A stretch of 64,000 nucleotides of DNA from assembly GCA_030686995.1 (NCBI GenBank), contig CM060685.1:129419823-129483822 (forward strand), given 5' to 3'. This DNA is from Artemisia argyi (taxonomy: Eukaryota; Streptophyta; Magnoliopsida; Asterales; Asteraceae). Below the pieces are notes generated by a model. It had not been told where the DNA came from and did not search any database. It was given only the letters and a program-made list of their open reading frames with translations. Both the position numbers and the translations under genes were made by a program. This document shows positions 10,690 to 22,800 of the stretch, piece by piece (the stretch's first letter is position 1; the number at the start of each line of letters is the position of its first letter).

Positions 10690-13600
10690 ATCTCCCCCTT
10701 TTTGATGATGACAAACTATGTAAACTATAACTTATAGTAAAATGTATAAGTTACTTGTTTACACTTCTTCTCCCCCTTTTGTTAAAGCAAAAAGGTGGAC
10801 TCTAAGACGAGACTTCTACTACGCTTGAACTCTTGAGATAGAATCTAAAAGGCGAGCTTGCATCATCGTAAGTGAAGCCTTGATCCTAGCAACCTCAATG
10901 CTCCCCCTTGGTGTATGCTCAAAACTTGTTTTGGCTACCAAAGAATCGAGCGGTGAAGTAATCCTTCAAAACAAAGTTAGTAGACAAGTGCACATATATA
11001 TAATGATGATAATAGATATATGCATGAAACTAATAGGGGAACAATATATGGACATATTAGGTATATGCACTAAAAGTATGACACATGCAATTATTGTTTT
11101 AAAAACAACAACCTTAATCCAAAACAAAATTAGAACCTAATGCAAAGATTAGAACCTAGGAAAATGTAGGAGAATGAGGAGGGATGATTGTGAATGTAAA
11201 GGGAAGGTGATGACAAAGGGTTGACAATTATGGTTTAGATTAATATATCGTTCGACAAGGGTGGATGATAGGGAATCATGGGATTTTTAGGTGTTTTGTT
11301 GATGGTGGTGGAGGTGTTGTGTTTGTTGTTGGTGGTAGAGGATGCAACAAGTTTTCAATGTGAGAAAACATGTATTGTATCTCATCTCTTAGTCCGAACA
11401 CAATTGTTCGGTTGTGGATGCAACAAAGGCAAGTGTCTCCATGAGCTTCAAGTAAGCTCCATGGGACGGGGTTATAGGTTGGTGGATTGATAGGAGATTA
11501 TGAGAAGTGTGCATCAAGAGGTGTTAATGGTGATAACTTTTGGTGGTGGAGACAATTGTGAGTTGATATATTCTTTGATGGATGGAGTGGTGTCGTCTTC
11601 ATTAGTAAGGTCAATGAAGAGTTGTTTTGGTGGTATGATGACAAGTTTTTGTTGGAGATGGTGGTTCTTGGTGGAGGTAGGTTGTTGATCCAAATTGCGT
11701 TGAATAAGATGCAACGCAAGAAGAGCATTAAGCTCATGAGCTTCTTTGAGCTCTTCAACGAACTTTTCATGTTCGGAGGAAGGTGATGGTGGTGGAGTTG
11801 GATTGTGATTAGGGATTGAGGTTTGGTCATGAAACTTATGATTCATGTTTGGATGAGATTGATGGTTGTTGTTTTGATATTGAGTATGATCCTCAAAAGG
11901 GTCATTTGGTAGAATTGAGTGAGATGAATGTGGAAGTTTATTAGTGAGGGTGATAGTAAGGTTGTCTTGTTGAGCTAAAAGAGTGGTTTCATTTGGGTGA
12001 TCATGAAAGCATGATGAAGGTATGGATGAAAGTGATTCTTCATGTGTGGATGGTAGTTTGGATGTTGTATGTGGGGTGATAACAATGATGTTAGGTTTGT
12101 TGGGAGAGGTATTTATAGTGTGATGATTATGTGTTTATGGAAGGATAGTAGGTGTTGGATTGGCTAGACAAAACGTGTTGGTTTAGGAGGTGTTTATGAG
12201 GATTGAGTGTAAGGTAGAGGAATATATGTGAGTGAGTGTGTTTTCCCTTCCCATTAAATTCGTGCTCATCCGGACATAGAGTTAAGCATGTAAAGGCATA
12301 CAATCAAATCACATAGGAGCAAATAAACATCTAGAAACAACATATATGCGATATGCCATAAATCTAGGAATGAAAGAATCTAATGAGAAGCAAAGTTCAT
12401 AAAAGTAAACTAGCGTTAGGTATATATAGGAAGAGCAATTTAATCAAGTTGGAGAATGAGTATGAGACTATTACTAGTGGTGCTCAATTCAGGCTAAACA
12501 CGACCATTTTTACGGGTTACACACACCCAACTTCTCTCATAGAAGCAATTCAACCGTTAGGTTAAATTGAATTTCTAGTCAATAGATTCTCCAGTAGTCA
12601 TTCTCTTTTTAGAAGAAATTGAGTTCCTAAATTTACCTATCGAAGATTACCAAACATGAAGTTTGCTTGATTCACTAATACTTGGCTTAATGTGACTCAA
12701 ACATCATGTTTTAATGAAGGTAAATCTAGATGATGTATTTTATTCACGATCCTAATAGAGACGTGTTGAATGTTTAGATAAGAGTAAACAAAAAGTTTTA
12801 ATCTTTTCTTCATGATTTACCGGTTGTTTGGTTTTGATGACATATTACTTGATTTAATAACTGTGCTAAACTTAAGAGTGCACCTTAGCATCTCTTGTGA
12901 AATGAATCTCATTAAGATTATTTATCTTAAATGAGTTTGTGATTCTCAAATGATATCAAAACTAGACATTAATATATTTTTAAACAAATATTATTTTCTA
13001 TGATTTTTGCCAATGTTATATATCATACTTTAACAATTATTTGAAAAAAAAATATATATATATTTGTTTATGGATTGTGACAAGTTATTTTTCACTTCTA
13101 ATAACTTATATTATTTCAAAAAGGAAAGTATAGTGCATTATCTTGTAACACAACCATTCATGCTACAAAGAAAATGAAATACATATAATATATAGTGTGT
13201 ATTGTTCTTAAATATGTATTTTAGCTTGAAGTGATGATTTTAAGTAGTGTGAGCAAAGTTTACATATGTTGTTAGTTTGCTCATGTTTGGTTTTTCGGAT
13301 ATGACACATTTATCCATTGCTTTGCAATGTAAATTGCTTGAATATTTCGGATGAAACATCCAAGTCGTCAATCCTACTTCATTGTATATTTTATGTATGT
13401 ATTAAACATGTTATTCTAATATTTTGAACACAACTATTGGACAAGTAGATTCAATATGGCATTGTCAACACAAGTGTGAGTTATGATCCAATGCATATTC
13501 TTTTCATCTACAAATGATGTAAATATTTTCATATCAATCTAGTGTGATTGAGTATGTAGATTCAAGACTATATCATTTGTTAAAATTTGATGTAATCTTG

Positions 13601-15029
13601 AAACTAAACAAATAACAATCCAATTTCATGTCCATACTAAAAAACATGTCAATTAGATTTGATGAATATATCAACCATAATTTGAATAATGAATTGATAT
13701 AATATCAAGATCTTTCTTGACCCTCACAAACACTCATTTAAAATAAATAGGCATTTTGATAGTGTGTTCCATTAATCTTAAGATTATTTATGAGTGAGAT
13801 TGGTGAGTGATTGAAATTTGACTTATTACTTCATGATTGTTATAAGTTTTATTTATGTGAAAAACTTTTCATTGTTACTTATAATGAACACACTTTAGAT
13901 TTTGAAAATACTTTTTCTTTTGTATTACTACTAATGTTTTACAAAGATTCAATTTCTCTTATTAAACAACTTAAGGTAAAACAAGGTAATTTGTTGAAAA
14001 TATTTAAGTGTGTTGTTAAGAATAGATTAAATTGTTTGAAATATTTAGGTGATTAGATTTAATTTATTTACAAGATGTTTGAGTAACATTAAGCCATCTA
14101 TACCTATATGCAATGCAAGCATAATATTGCAATCCTAACGCAAGAAATCTAGCATAAGATCTAGTTAAGTATAAGACAGAAACCTAGCTATAAACTAATA
14201 GAGTACAAGGCACATATGCTAAGATATTCAAATAGCTAAATTACAAATATCAACGATTAACAAAGTAAAATCACAAATGAGTTCACATAGCACATAAAAC
14301 ACTTGTCGTCGTTTTGTGTATTATATATACCAATGTTTACTTAGCTCGATTTTATTTGAAAATAAAATAGTTTCCTATCCATTTTAAAATTTAATTAAGA
14401 TCAATATTTTGAAAACATAAATACGTAATTTTTCAAAGATATATCGACTAGGAATGCCCGACTCGAAGGAAAAGGCAAAATACAAGTTTTACGTTAAAAC
14501 AAGACTCAAATTTTTGACCTTCATGTAGTATTTTAACTTTCTGACTTATTTAAGTTTGTAATGGTTACTTGTAAGTATTTTTAAATGAAATTAAACTCAA
14601 TTACCTTTAAAACGCCGGGTGGCACGACTTCTACGGAGTTACGGTTAATTTTATATGATTTTTCAAAATTTCTGAAAAACTGTCGAACAGACAGGCGGAC
14701 CCCTTAAATTTAAGGGGGCCGCCCAGACAATTTAAGGGGCCGCCCATCTGATACTCAAAAATGCAATTTTTGTTAAAAATTGTTTTCTGACTATGTCGAA
14801 AGGTGTGTCACTTTTTGATTTTAAAAACGAACATATAACACTTGTTTTAAGCATAATCTTATCTCGAGCTAGTATAATTAGTGTATATAATATCAAAACT
14901 AATACAAGTTAATCAACAAAACACTTTTCATATTAAATCCTCCTTAATGGGTAATTTGATACATGGATCGTACTCAATTTTTAAAACCATTTGTTTTGAA
15001 AATTTGAGTGACGTGGCTCTGGTACCAAT
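10690..15029. other. Interior of the large LTR element
   Basis: AT-rich spacer without retroviral domains. The only sizeable frame is the Pro/Ser-rich one at 11514-12134. Near the primer-binding-site end it has repeated taagggggccgccc motifs (14700-14750) like those in the LTRs. Confidence 0.75.
11514..12134 (-). CDS. Open frame in the LARD-like element, product unknown
   Basis: About 206 codons are open on the minus strand, the coding strand of the host element. The first Met is at 11846 (110 residues) and the frame is open upstream to a TAA at 12135-12137. The composition is rich in Ser, Thr, Pro, His and Gln, with one more regular stretch (HEKFVEELKEAHELNALLAL) that could form an amphipathic helix. 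I recognise no family. It may be a remnant of gag or an element-specific protein, or chance in a low-complexity region. The absence of an early ATG argues against a normal gene. Confidence 0.35.
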   Translation of the reverse strand, partial: THNHHTINTSPNKPNIIVITPHTTSKLPSTHEESLSSIPSSCFHDHPNETTLLAQQDNLTITLTNKLPHSSHSILPNDPFEDHTQYQNNNHQSHPNMNHKFHDQTSIPNHNPTPPPSPSSEHEKFVEELKEAHELNALLALHLIQRNLDQQPTSTKNHHLQQKLVIIPPKQLFIDLTNEDDTTPSIKEYINSQLSPPPKVITINTS

Positions 15030-16757
15030 TGTGGAAAACTAGAAGGGGGGGTTGAATAGTTTTCCCCTCTTTTTCGTTTTATAAAAACTTGGTTTTGCAA
15101 AATGTTGATTTAAATTTATTCAATTGTTTGTTTGAAAACCTTCAATTAGAGTTTAGTATGAAAACAATATATAATTAATATGATCAATTATATATGTAGA
15201 CTTTTGGATTAGTTTTCAAAACTTAGTTTTATGAATGAAGCTTTGGTCGATCTTTATGTGAATACGTTTTCCTTTTAAAATCTTAAAACATTTTGTATCA
15301 AATTATCTATCAAGTTAAACTTAATATGAGAAGTGTGAATAATAATCTATTTGACCATATCATGTAATAAAACACACAATCACAATATTAACTTCTATCA
15401 ACAACACAATCAATTATCACAACTATATAAGCAACAACTAAGACATATAGGCAAGCATAGATATAAAGCGATAAATGCAAGAATAAATGACAAGAGATAA
15501 GAGAAGGGAAATGCAAACTGGACACGATGATTTATAGTGGTTCGGCTACAAGGACACCTTCCTTGTTCCTACTCCACTCCCCGAGTCACCTACTCGAGAG
15601 TTTTCTTCACTACTCAACAAGCTCCCTTTTGACGGAGAAAACCGTACACAACTTTTGCTTACACCATTTAACGACACTAAGCTAAATGTCGAGTTCTAAT
15701 AGTAGCTAGAACCAATCTCACAACACAACTTCGATCACTACACAACTTCTACACAACTTCACGACTTCACGACTTTATCACAACTTCTTCTAAACTTCTT
15801 CACGGCTTCACAACTTCTTCACGTCTTCACGACTTCACAACTTCATCACAACTTCTTCTAAACTCCACTACTTACTCACACACCTACAACTTTACAACTA
15901 CATGTTTTCTCCACACTACTACTTCCTCCCACTACTTCTTACTCACTCATTAAATCACTACTAAGTAAGATCATCTTGATCTACTTATTACAAATACATA
16001 AGTCACAACTTCACATAAGCACTAACTAGATCCTAATACATCTTTGGCTTTATGATAGGGAGGATTCTTCTCTTGCACTTTGAGTGATGATAGATTGAAT
16101 CACTTGAAACAAAGATTAATAATCTTATGATCAAAGGGTTTTAGAAGGATGTTTAAAGAGAATTAGATCTGAAAATTTTTGTACAAAAGGTGAGAAAAAT
16201 TCCAGGTTTGAGGTGGTATTTATAGGAAAAAATTTCTGACCAAATCTGACAGGAGAGCGTGGCCGGTCCCCTTAATTGTGTGCCGGTCCTCTTAAAATTA
16301 AGGGGGGCGCCCTTTATAATTAAGGGGGCCGCCCTACTGAAACGGCCAGATTTTCTGTCTTTTAGTGGGGAAAGTTTATTTGGTGAAAAACTAACTAATT
16401 TTGGTTAAAAGTTTGAAATCATATATTTAGTATGATTAAAACATTTTTCTTTATTACCAAAAGTGTTTTTCAAAAATATATAATATGTTTATATAATTAA
16501 ATAAACTTTGTATTAGTTAATTAAATACCCCTTTGATCATGAGATGTATTAAACACTTGTTTATCCATACCTTAAGTGATTGTTGAAGCATACTTGAAAC
16601 GTTGAGATGTCGAAGCTTGTTGACGTAAGAATGCATAGAAGAATTGTGATCACAAGTAACTTAAACACTTTACGTTATATGTTGTAACTTACATCTTTGT
16701 CATCATCAAAACATGAAGAGGATGTCTAGATTAAATATCGTAATATTCATGCCAGCA
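15030..16757 (-). repeat. 5' LTR of the large element
   Basis: An uninterrupted 1728-bp LTR matching the two halves of 5926-10689. It adjoins the primer-binding site at 15014-15026, and the GTGGG target-site duplication starts at 16758. It contains the same cttcacaactt minisatellite (about 15735-15870). Confidence 0.9.
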
Positions 16758-16869
16758 GTGGGGAATTTTGCGACGAGGGGGTAGAAGGGTTTGACGATCC
16801 CCCGTATGGTCGTGGGTTTGAATTTAGGAGGTTCGTGAAATAGCTTCATTCGTTCGGGTTTTGAGACAT

Positions 16870-17345
16870 TTTTTTTTTGTTTTTTTGGAGTCGAGATATA
16901 GAAGTGTTTATGTTTTGGTTGAATTGTAGTGAGAAAATTATATATAAATGATTTGGTATTTATAGAGTTTGCTAAGTTGATTTTAAAACAAAAAGAAAAA
17001 AAATGACCGTTTATATATTAAACGGTAATATATCCGTTTGAATTGCAACGAATACATGTACTACTTTTCAGACAATATGCTCGTCGTGCAGAAGAGTAGC
17101 AACAAACTGGCGAGAGATGAGGAGGGGGGGGGGGGGGGGTGCAGTGGCGAGCTACGGCGAGGGAAGGGAGAAGCCACGTTGGAGTGGCGAAATAACTTGA
17201 GGAATTGCACCGGTCCTCTAAGCAAGATACTGGTGTCGTGTTTATATTACTATTGTAAGTATTTTGGCATGAACTAGGATGAAATAAGACGCTCATGCAT
17301 GCATGCATAAAAATATACAGTATGTCGTTTAATACAGACTGTAAC
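16870..17345. other. 5' flank of the MYB/SANT-like gene, low complexity
   Basis: Homopolymer-rich leader sequence (T run, 16870-16886), then a palindromic patch around 17010-17035 (accgtttatatattaaacggt), a G run (17123-17138) and a GC-richer piece with repeated ggcgag. No convincing gene. Any Harbinger terminus should lie here, but I could not pair it with the left side. Confidence 0.5.
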
Positions 17346-17817
17346 AAACCGAATTTGTAGGTGCTATCGAGGTCCATGTTTGTCCCCTTTTTGCGTCATT
17401 ATGTAGTGTTCGATACTTATATTGTTTTTATCTCAGCATATGTTACAAACACGACATAACAAGAAACATAAACGAATTTGACAGAAACTATCATACAGAG
17501 AAAACAGTTATCGACACAATAACATATATGTCAATGACAAAAGTAAGAGACACAGAAAAACAATCGGTCACCCATGGAAAAATATTTTCTTATTTTTTTT
17601 TTTTTTTTTTTTTTTTAAATAAGCAAATTTGAATGAGTACTTAAATGCATTCAAAATCTATACTTTTGACATAAATTCTAGAAAAAGTAACATGCTTTCA
17701 CTTTTTTCACGGAAAGATAATCTCTCGATCAGGTTCTCTAGATATGTTAAAGCTAGATGCAGTGGTAACTGTGTGTTGCTTGCTTAGGCGTCCATGTGTA
17801 ATATTAACAAATTAAGA

Positions 17818-17943
17818 ACATACATATCATACGTATCATTTTGATTATGCCCCATAAAAAACATACATCTCATACGTATCATTTTGATTATGCCCTATAA
17901 AAACCTACATATCATACGTATCATTTAGATTACGCCCCATATA
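17818..17943. repeat. Three-copy 43-44 bp tandem repeat
   Basis: The unit acatacatatcatacgtatc followed by attttgattatgccccataa recurs three times head to tail with a few substitutions, about 700 bp upstream of hydrolase copy 1. Confidence 0.85.
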
Positions 17944-17973
17944 TTATTGCTCTCTATATATTATTTGGAGTTA

Positions 17974-18008
17974 ATTGCAAAAACCGTTTTTGTGGCGGTT
18001 TTTGCAAT
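17974..18008. repeat. Perfect 13-bp inverted repeat
   Basis: attgcaaaaaccg (17974-17986) and cggtttttgcaat (17996-18008) are perfect complements around a 9-base loop. It could be a cruciform, a protein site or a small MITE remnant. Confidence 0.75.
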
Positions 18009-18623
18009 TTGGCTAAATCACAAGCGCAGTGTTCGAACATAGTTTGCTTGAGAAAATTTTAGTTTGGTTATCGTCTTTAGTCGATACCTAAACATTATCA
18101 CTTCTGAAATGCAGGAACCATATATCTTAAACTACATTCCCCATGTCTTGTAGGCTTAACTAAAACAACTTGGTTTTACCCTCCAATGTATTTCATTTCC
18201 ATCCACCTGTCCAACAAGATCATCCTCACTCACATGCACTTTTTTCACACACACATCTTATACACATTATATATATCTACTATCTCTAAAACTTCCATTA
18301 TTCTTCCTACAACAATCTCACTGCAATCTCAAGTTTTATTATAAGGTATGTGCACTTAACTTTTGCAAGGTATATAGAAGCACTTTATGTAAATAAACCA
18401 AAACATAAGCACAAAGTTTCTTTTGTTAACATAGCTTGTTTTTAATGTAGCTCCCCTTTAATGGCAGTAAAGAATTTAGCCTTTTTTAATTAGTTGCATA
18501 ATGAAGCATCATAAAGTGTAATAAAACATCTAGCTAAATTATCTAATGGACCATCTTTGTGATCACATATCATCAAAAACTTATTTCTGATCATATCTCT
18601 GCATGTTTACGTGCATCGCAGAC

Positions 18624-18789
18624 ATGAAAAGTTTCTTGAGAAAGCAACATTATGTTTGTCGTTGCTCTCGATTTTTGGTTGATAAATTCAAAAGGAGAAC
18701 AAGGAGTTTTAGCAGTAGCAGCAACATCGCTCTCTCCGATCATTTACTCATCGATGATCATGATTCATGTGTGAGTTAACTTCCATTAG

Positions 18790-18873
<84 letters not shown>

Positions 18874-19294
18874 CATTAGTTATATATATAACTTACGAGA
18901 ACCATTTTATCTGCGAGAACTGAGAGAACCACCAAAAACATGCATGCACGCCTTTTAAAATAAAATAAAAATACATGCAAATCATCAATAATCGTAAGCA
19001 TCCACTTATGTTCTTCAATATCATTATGAACTCATCATCTTTTTTCACAAAAACCTTACTCACGGCCGCAATATTGTCGTTGCACGTCTTATAAGAACAT
19101 ACATGCACACCTTTAAAGAAAAATTTTGTATTTTCAATTTCTTATCAAATTCTTTAGAACAACTATGTTTTTTTTAAAACATATGTGTTGTTTTTAAAAC
19201 ATATGTGCAAAAATACAATTATTGAAGGCGTGCATGTATGTTTTTTGTGGTTCTCTTAGTTTTCGCAGTTAAAATGGTTCTCGTTTGAAAGTTA

Positions 19295-19380
<86 letters not shown>

Positions 19381-19776
19381 TTTATTTTCAGAACCCTGTT
19401 AAGTACGGGAACTGCGAGAACTCCAATTTTGTATTAGAAAACATGCATGTTCATTTAAAACATGTATGTTTTCTTACATACACCTTAATACACATACCTG
19501 CGTAACATACATGTTCATATAAAGCCATTTTGCATTGATATGTTACACTTATCAGGGTTTTATATAAACATGTATGTTACGCATGTATGTGTATTAAGGT
19601 GTATGTAAGAAAACATACATGTTTTATATGAACATGCTTGTTTTCTAATGCAAAATTGGAGTTCTCTTAGATTTGAAGGAAGATGCATCCACTTTTGTAG
19701 GTGCATCTGAAATGTGTGATTGTGGTTACTTCTTATCATTCCTATTTTAATTATTCTTCCTATTTGATCATAACTA

Positions 19777-19871
<95 letters not shown>

Positions 19872-22800
19872 TCACAATTGATCACATGGTGTTGAATATT
19901 TATACAGGTAACAGTGGAACGTAATGCAAGTTCAAGAACTGCGGTTCTCAACAGACCTTCCTTCCTCAATGCCCTCAACACTCCTGTGGTTTGGTTACTA
20001 TACTTGTCTCTATTATAAAATGAGCAAGTAAAGTTTGGATAGAAGAGAATAGATTTTAGTATGTGGGGAAAAACATATGATCAAATTAATTGTTATCTAG
20101 CTATATATGCGGAAGAATAATCTCAAGCTATTAGAAAATCTAAGAGAGCGAATACGAAATTATAAACCACAGAAGAGACAGCAGGAAGGGATATATAGTA
20201 TCAATCTATGTCATATCAGCGAAGATAAATGATGATTTAAAGGATATTGTTAAGGTCTCACAAATTCCTTGGTAGTGTTTCACACAATCACACATTAAGA
20301 ATTTCACGATGATTTTCCGAATTCTTACAAAAACATTAAAGTATTAAACATAGTATATGGTATATTGTGTTGAAACTACCCAACAAGTCCTCTTATGAGA
20401 GACATTTGACTAAATATACATCTGCTACAATTTAACATAGAAGTATTTTAGGACCTTAGCTTACAGTGTATCTTATGCATAGCTTACAGTGTATCTTATG
20501 CATGTGTCATATTTCAAGTGTTTGGTTTCATTCCACCTTTAATGAGTGCTTTTGGTCACCATGGTGATGTGCAGATAAGTAGGGTACACAAACTATATGA
20601 AAGTTGGGAACATGACTCTCGTGTAGGTTTTGTGGTAATGAAGGTGAGTCCTTATTTCAAAGATTTTCTGATTTACGCTATGAAGAAATACATCCATATT
20701 TCTGCAATTGATTTGTAGGGCAATGGAAAAGCTTTTTGCTCCGGCGGCGATATTATTGCTATGCATGATATGATAAAAGAAGGTACAAAAAGCTCCACTT
20801 ATCTAGTCTCTCGCTCTCTCACTCACTCTTTTCATAGTAAATTTGCCACTTGGAGATCAATGTAAACTTAATTTCATCATGTGCAGGGAATATTGAAGGA
20901 AGCAAAGAAATATTTTCGAGGGCATATAAATTTATATACCTTATTCATACATATTTAAAGCCAAATGTAAGCATTATATGCTAGTACTTTAGCAAAAGGG
21001 TTTAGTGAATCACAAGCATTTGTTAATGAGCATCTATAAACATCAATGGTTTTGTATCAAATAGTAGACAACTGGAAATCATCAACATTTTAGTATGACG
21101 TGGTATAACTCAAACTATCAATACGGTTGTCTGTGTAGGTGGCTATCTTGAATGGGATTACGATGGGAGGAGGGGCTGGAATTTCCATACCTGGAACATT
21201 CAGGATTGCAACCAATAAAACTGTAAGGATGCAATACACACACTCAAACAATCTATTCCACATTAAACTGAGAATTTGAGTCCGAAGGCTGAGTACCTTA
21301 CAAAGTTCTGGGACATGCATGTCTTTAAACTGATTTGGAGGTTTTTGTGCTAGTTATTGGGTTGGGGTGCTACAACTAGCTAAGAGTTGTAGCCTCTTGC
21401 AGTATAGTGATCTGGAGATCTTGCATTTCCTTTAGTGTTTGTTATGGGTGTGTAGGCGTGACAAGAGCCTCATGTACTTAAGTGGGGGACTTTGAAACAT
21501 CCCGTTTCACAAAGAAAAAAGTTATGGAAGTATTTAACTTCTTATAAGACTTAAGTAACGGTCTAACGGACTACTAATTACTTCTACCTTAATTTAAGAC
21601 TGAGAGCTTATTGAGCTAGCCTTTATGTAGGATTTTGGATTACACCCTTCGCATCGTTGGTTGTGTTCCATGTTTCTTTTTTCTTGCTTCCGAAACTATT
21701 CCAAATTAAATATGATTATATCTCTTCAGGCTTTTGCTACTCCTGAAGTATTGATTGGTCTTAATCCTGATGGTGGTGCTTCCTATTACCTTTCACGCCT
21801 TCCGGGTTATTTAGGTATCTTATTTTGAAAGTACCTGTGCATTTCTGGATTCCAAACTACAATATAAGTTGTTTGCAATAAATAATTCATCAACAACGGT
21901 AAAAATTAAATAATCTTCACATTGTGCTTTCTGTAAATAACAAACATTAAATTATATATGCAGGGGAGTATCTGGCTCTAACAGGAGACATGCTGAATGG
22001 AGTCGAGATGATGGCATGTGGACTTGCAACACACTATTCACATAGCGCGGTTAGCACACTTCACTTACGCTTTTTAGTTTTTTATAATCATGTTTGTGTT
22101 TGTTTTCATGAGCACCATCATCATTTTCCTACAGAATATGTTGTTAATTGAAGAACGTCTTAGGAATCTTATAACTGATGATCCTTGTGTCATTAAAACT
22201 TCTCTTGAAAATTACTCTTACCCTGACTTTACACCAAGTAAAAGTTTTCTCAAAAGGTAAGGTTTCGCAGGGATTTTTTTCGAAATGCATTTTAACTAAG
22301 GGGGTTTACCTTGTTTTGTGCAAATGATTGTTTACCTTACATGTGTAGGATGGAAACCGTCAACAAATGTTTTAGCCATGATACCGTTGAGGAAATCATC
22401 AACGCCTTGGTACTTTGAAACATTTTACATGTCTTCAATTCCTGGTGACTATTTCTTGAATATTAAGTAAAGATCATGAATCTGAAAATTCTAAACAGGA
22501 ATGGGAAGCTGCAAAAACTCATGATAAGTGGTGCCATTCTATCTTGAAAAAACTTAAATACGCCTCACCTCTGAGCTTGAAGGTTTCCTTGAGATCAGTA
22601 AGTCTGTCTTAGATAGTTTCCTTAAAGTCAAAATCATGTTCTGTAGCAAGGTGCTCAGTTCCATAACATGCATGACATTGAAGTCTATCTGTTAATGATT
22701 TCTATTTTTCTTCACTTTGTTTTCAGATACGAGAAGGACGGTTTCAAACTCTTGATCAGTGCCTAATTCGCGAATATCGATTAGTTTCCCGAGCAATGTC

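Larger units (their letters stand above)
5926..16757 (-). mobile_element. Large LTR retrotransposon without pol (LARD-like, probably Copia-derived)
   Basis: Long direct repeats with minus-strand ends TG(T/C)TGGCAT and TTTTCCACA bound the element, flanked by a perfect 5-bp duplication GTGGG (5921-5925 and 16758-16762). Orientation is minus: a primer-binding site for initiator tRNA-Met (read on plus as ggctctggtacca, 15014-15026) adjoins the right LTR, and the minus-strand polypurine tract aaagggggagat adjoins the left LTR (10690-10701). TATAAATA near 10172 points the same way. The 4.3-kb interior has no recognisable gag, protease, integrase or reverse transcriptase. The end sequence resembles SIRE-type Copia elements, so a non-autonomous derivative of that lineage is my inference. 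Confidence 0.9.
1774..16869 (-). pseudogene. Harbinger-associated MYB/SANT-like protein gene, split by two LTR elements
   Basis: Read on the minus strand and skipping the insertions 5926-16757 and 2118-5136, one protein can be followed from an ATG at 16867-16869 to a stop at 1774-1776. It has a Ser/Pro/Asn-rich N-terminus, a Gln/Pro-rich stretch, a Lys-rich tract, an acidic Asp run, then a MYB/SANT-like domain (W-T-K-A-E-E near 5545; the second helix ends in DKW near 5385) and a C-terminal helix ending DEDDIE. Proteins of this type accompany PIF/Harbinger transposases in plants and often carry misleading glutathione S-transferase T3-like names. The frame is exact across the 5926-16757 insertion once one GTGGG copy is removed. 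It is already broken: TGA at codon 8, a frame change in the Lys tract (about 5625-5665), a lost base near 5405, and TAA at 5211-5213 and 5190-5192. I saw no transposase partner or element termini. Confidence 0.8.
17346..18623 (+). promoter_or_regulatory. Upstream region and possible 5' UTR intron of hydrolase copy 1
   Basis: No coding frame. TATA-like sequence lies near 18257-18280, followed by a CT-rich leader. A donor-like aag/gtatgt at about 18345 and an acceptor-like catcgcag just before the ATG (18624) suggest a 5' UTR intron of about 275 bases. That is inference from splice-like sequence only. Confidence 0.45.
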
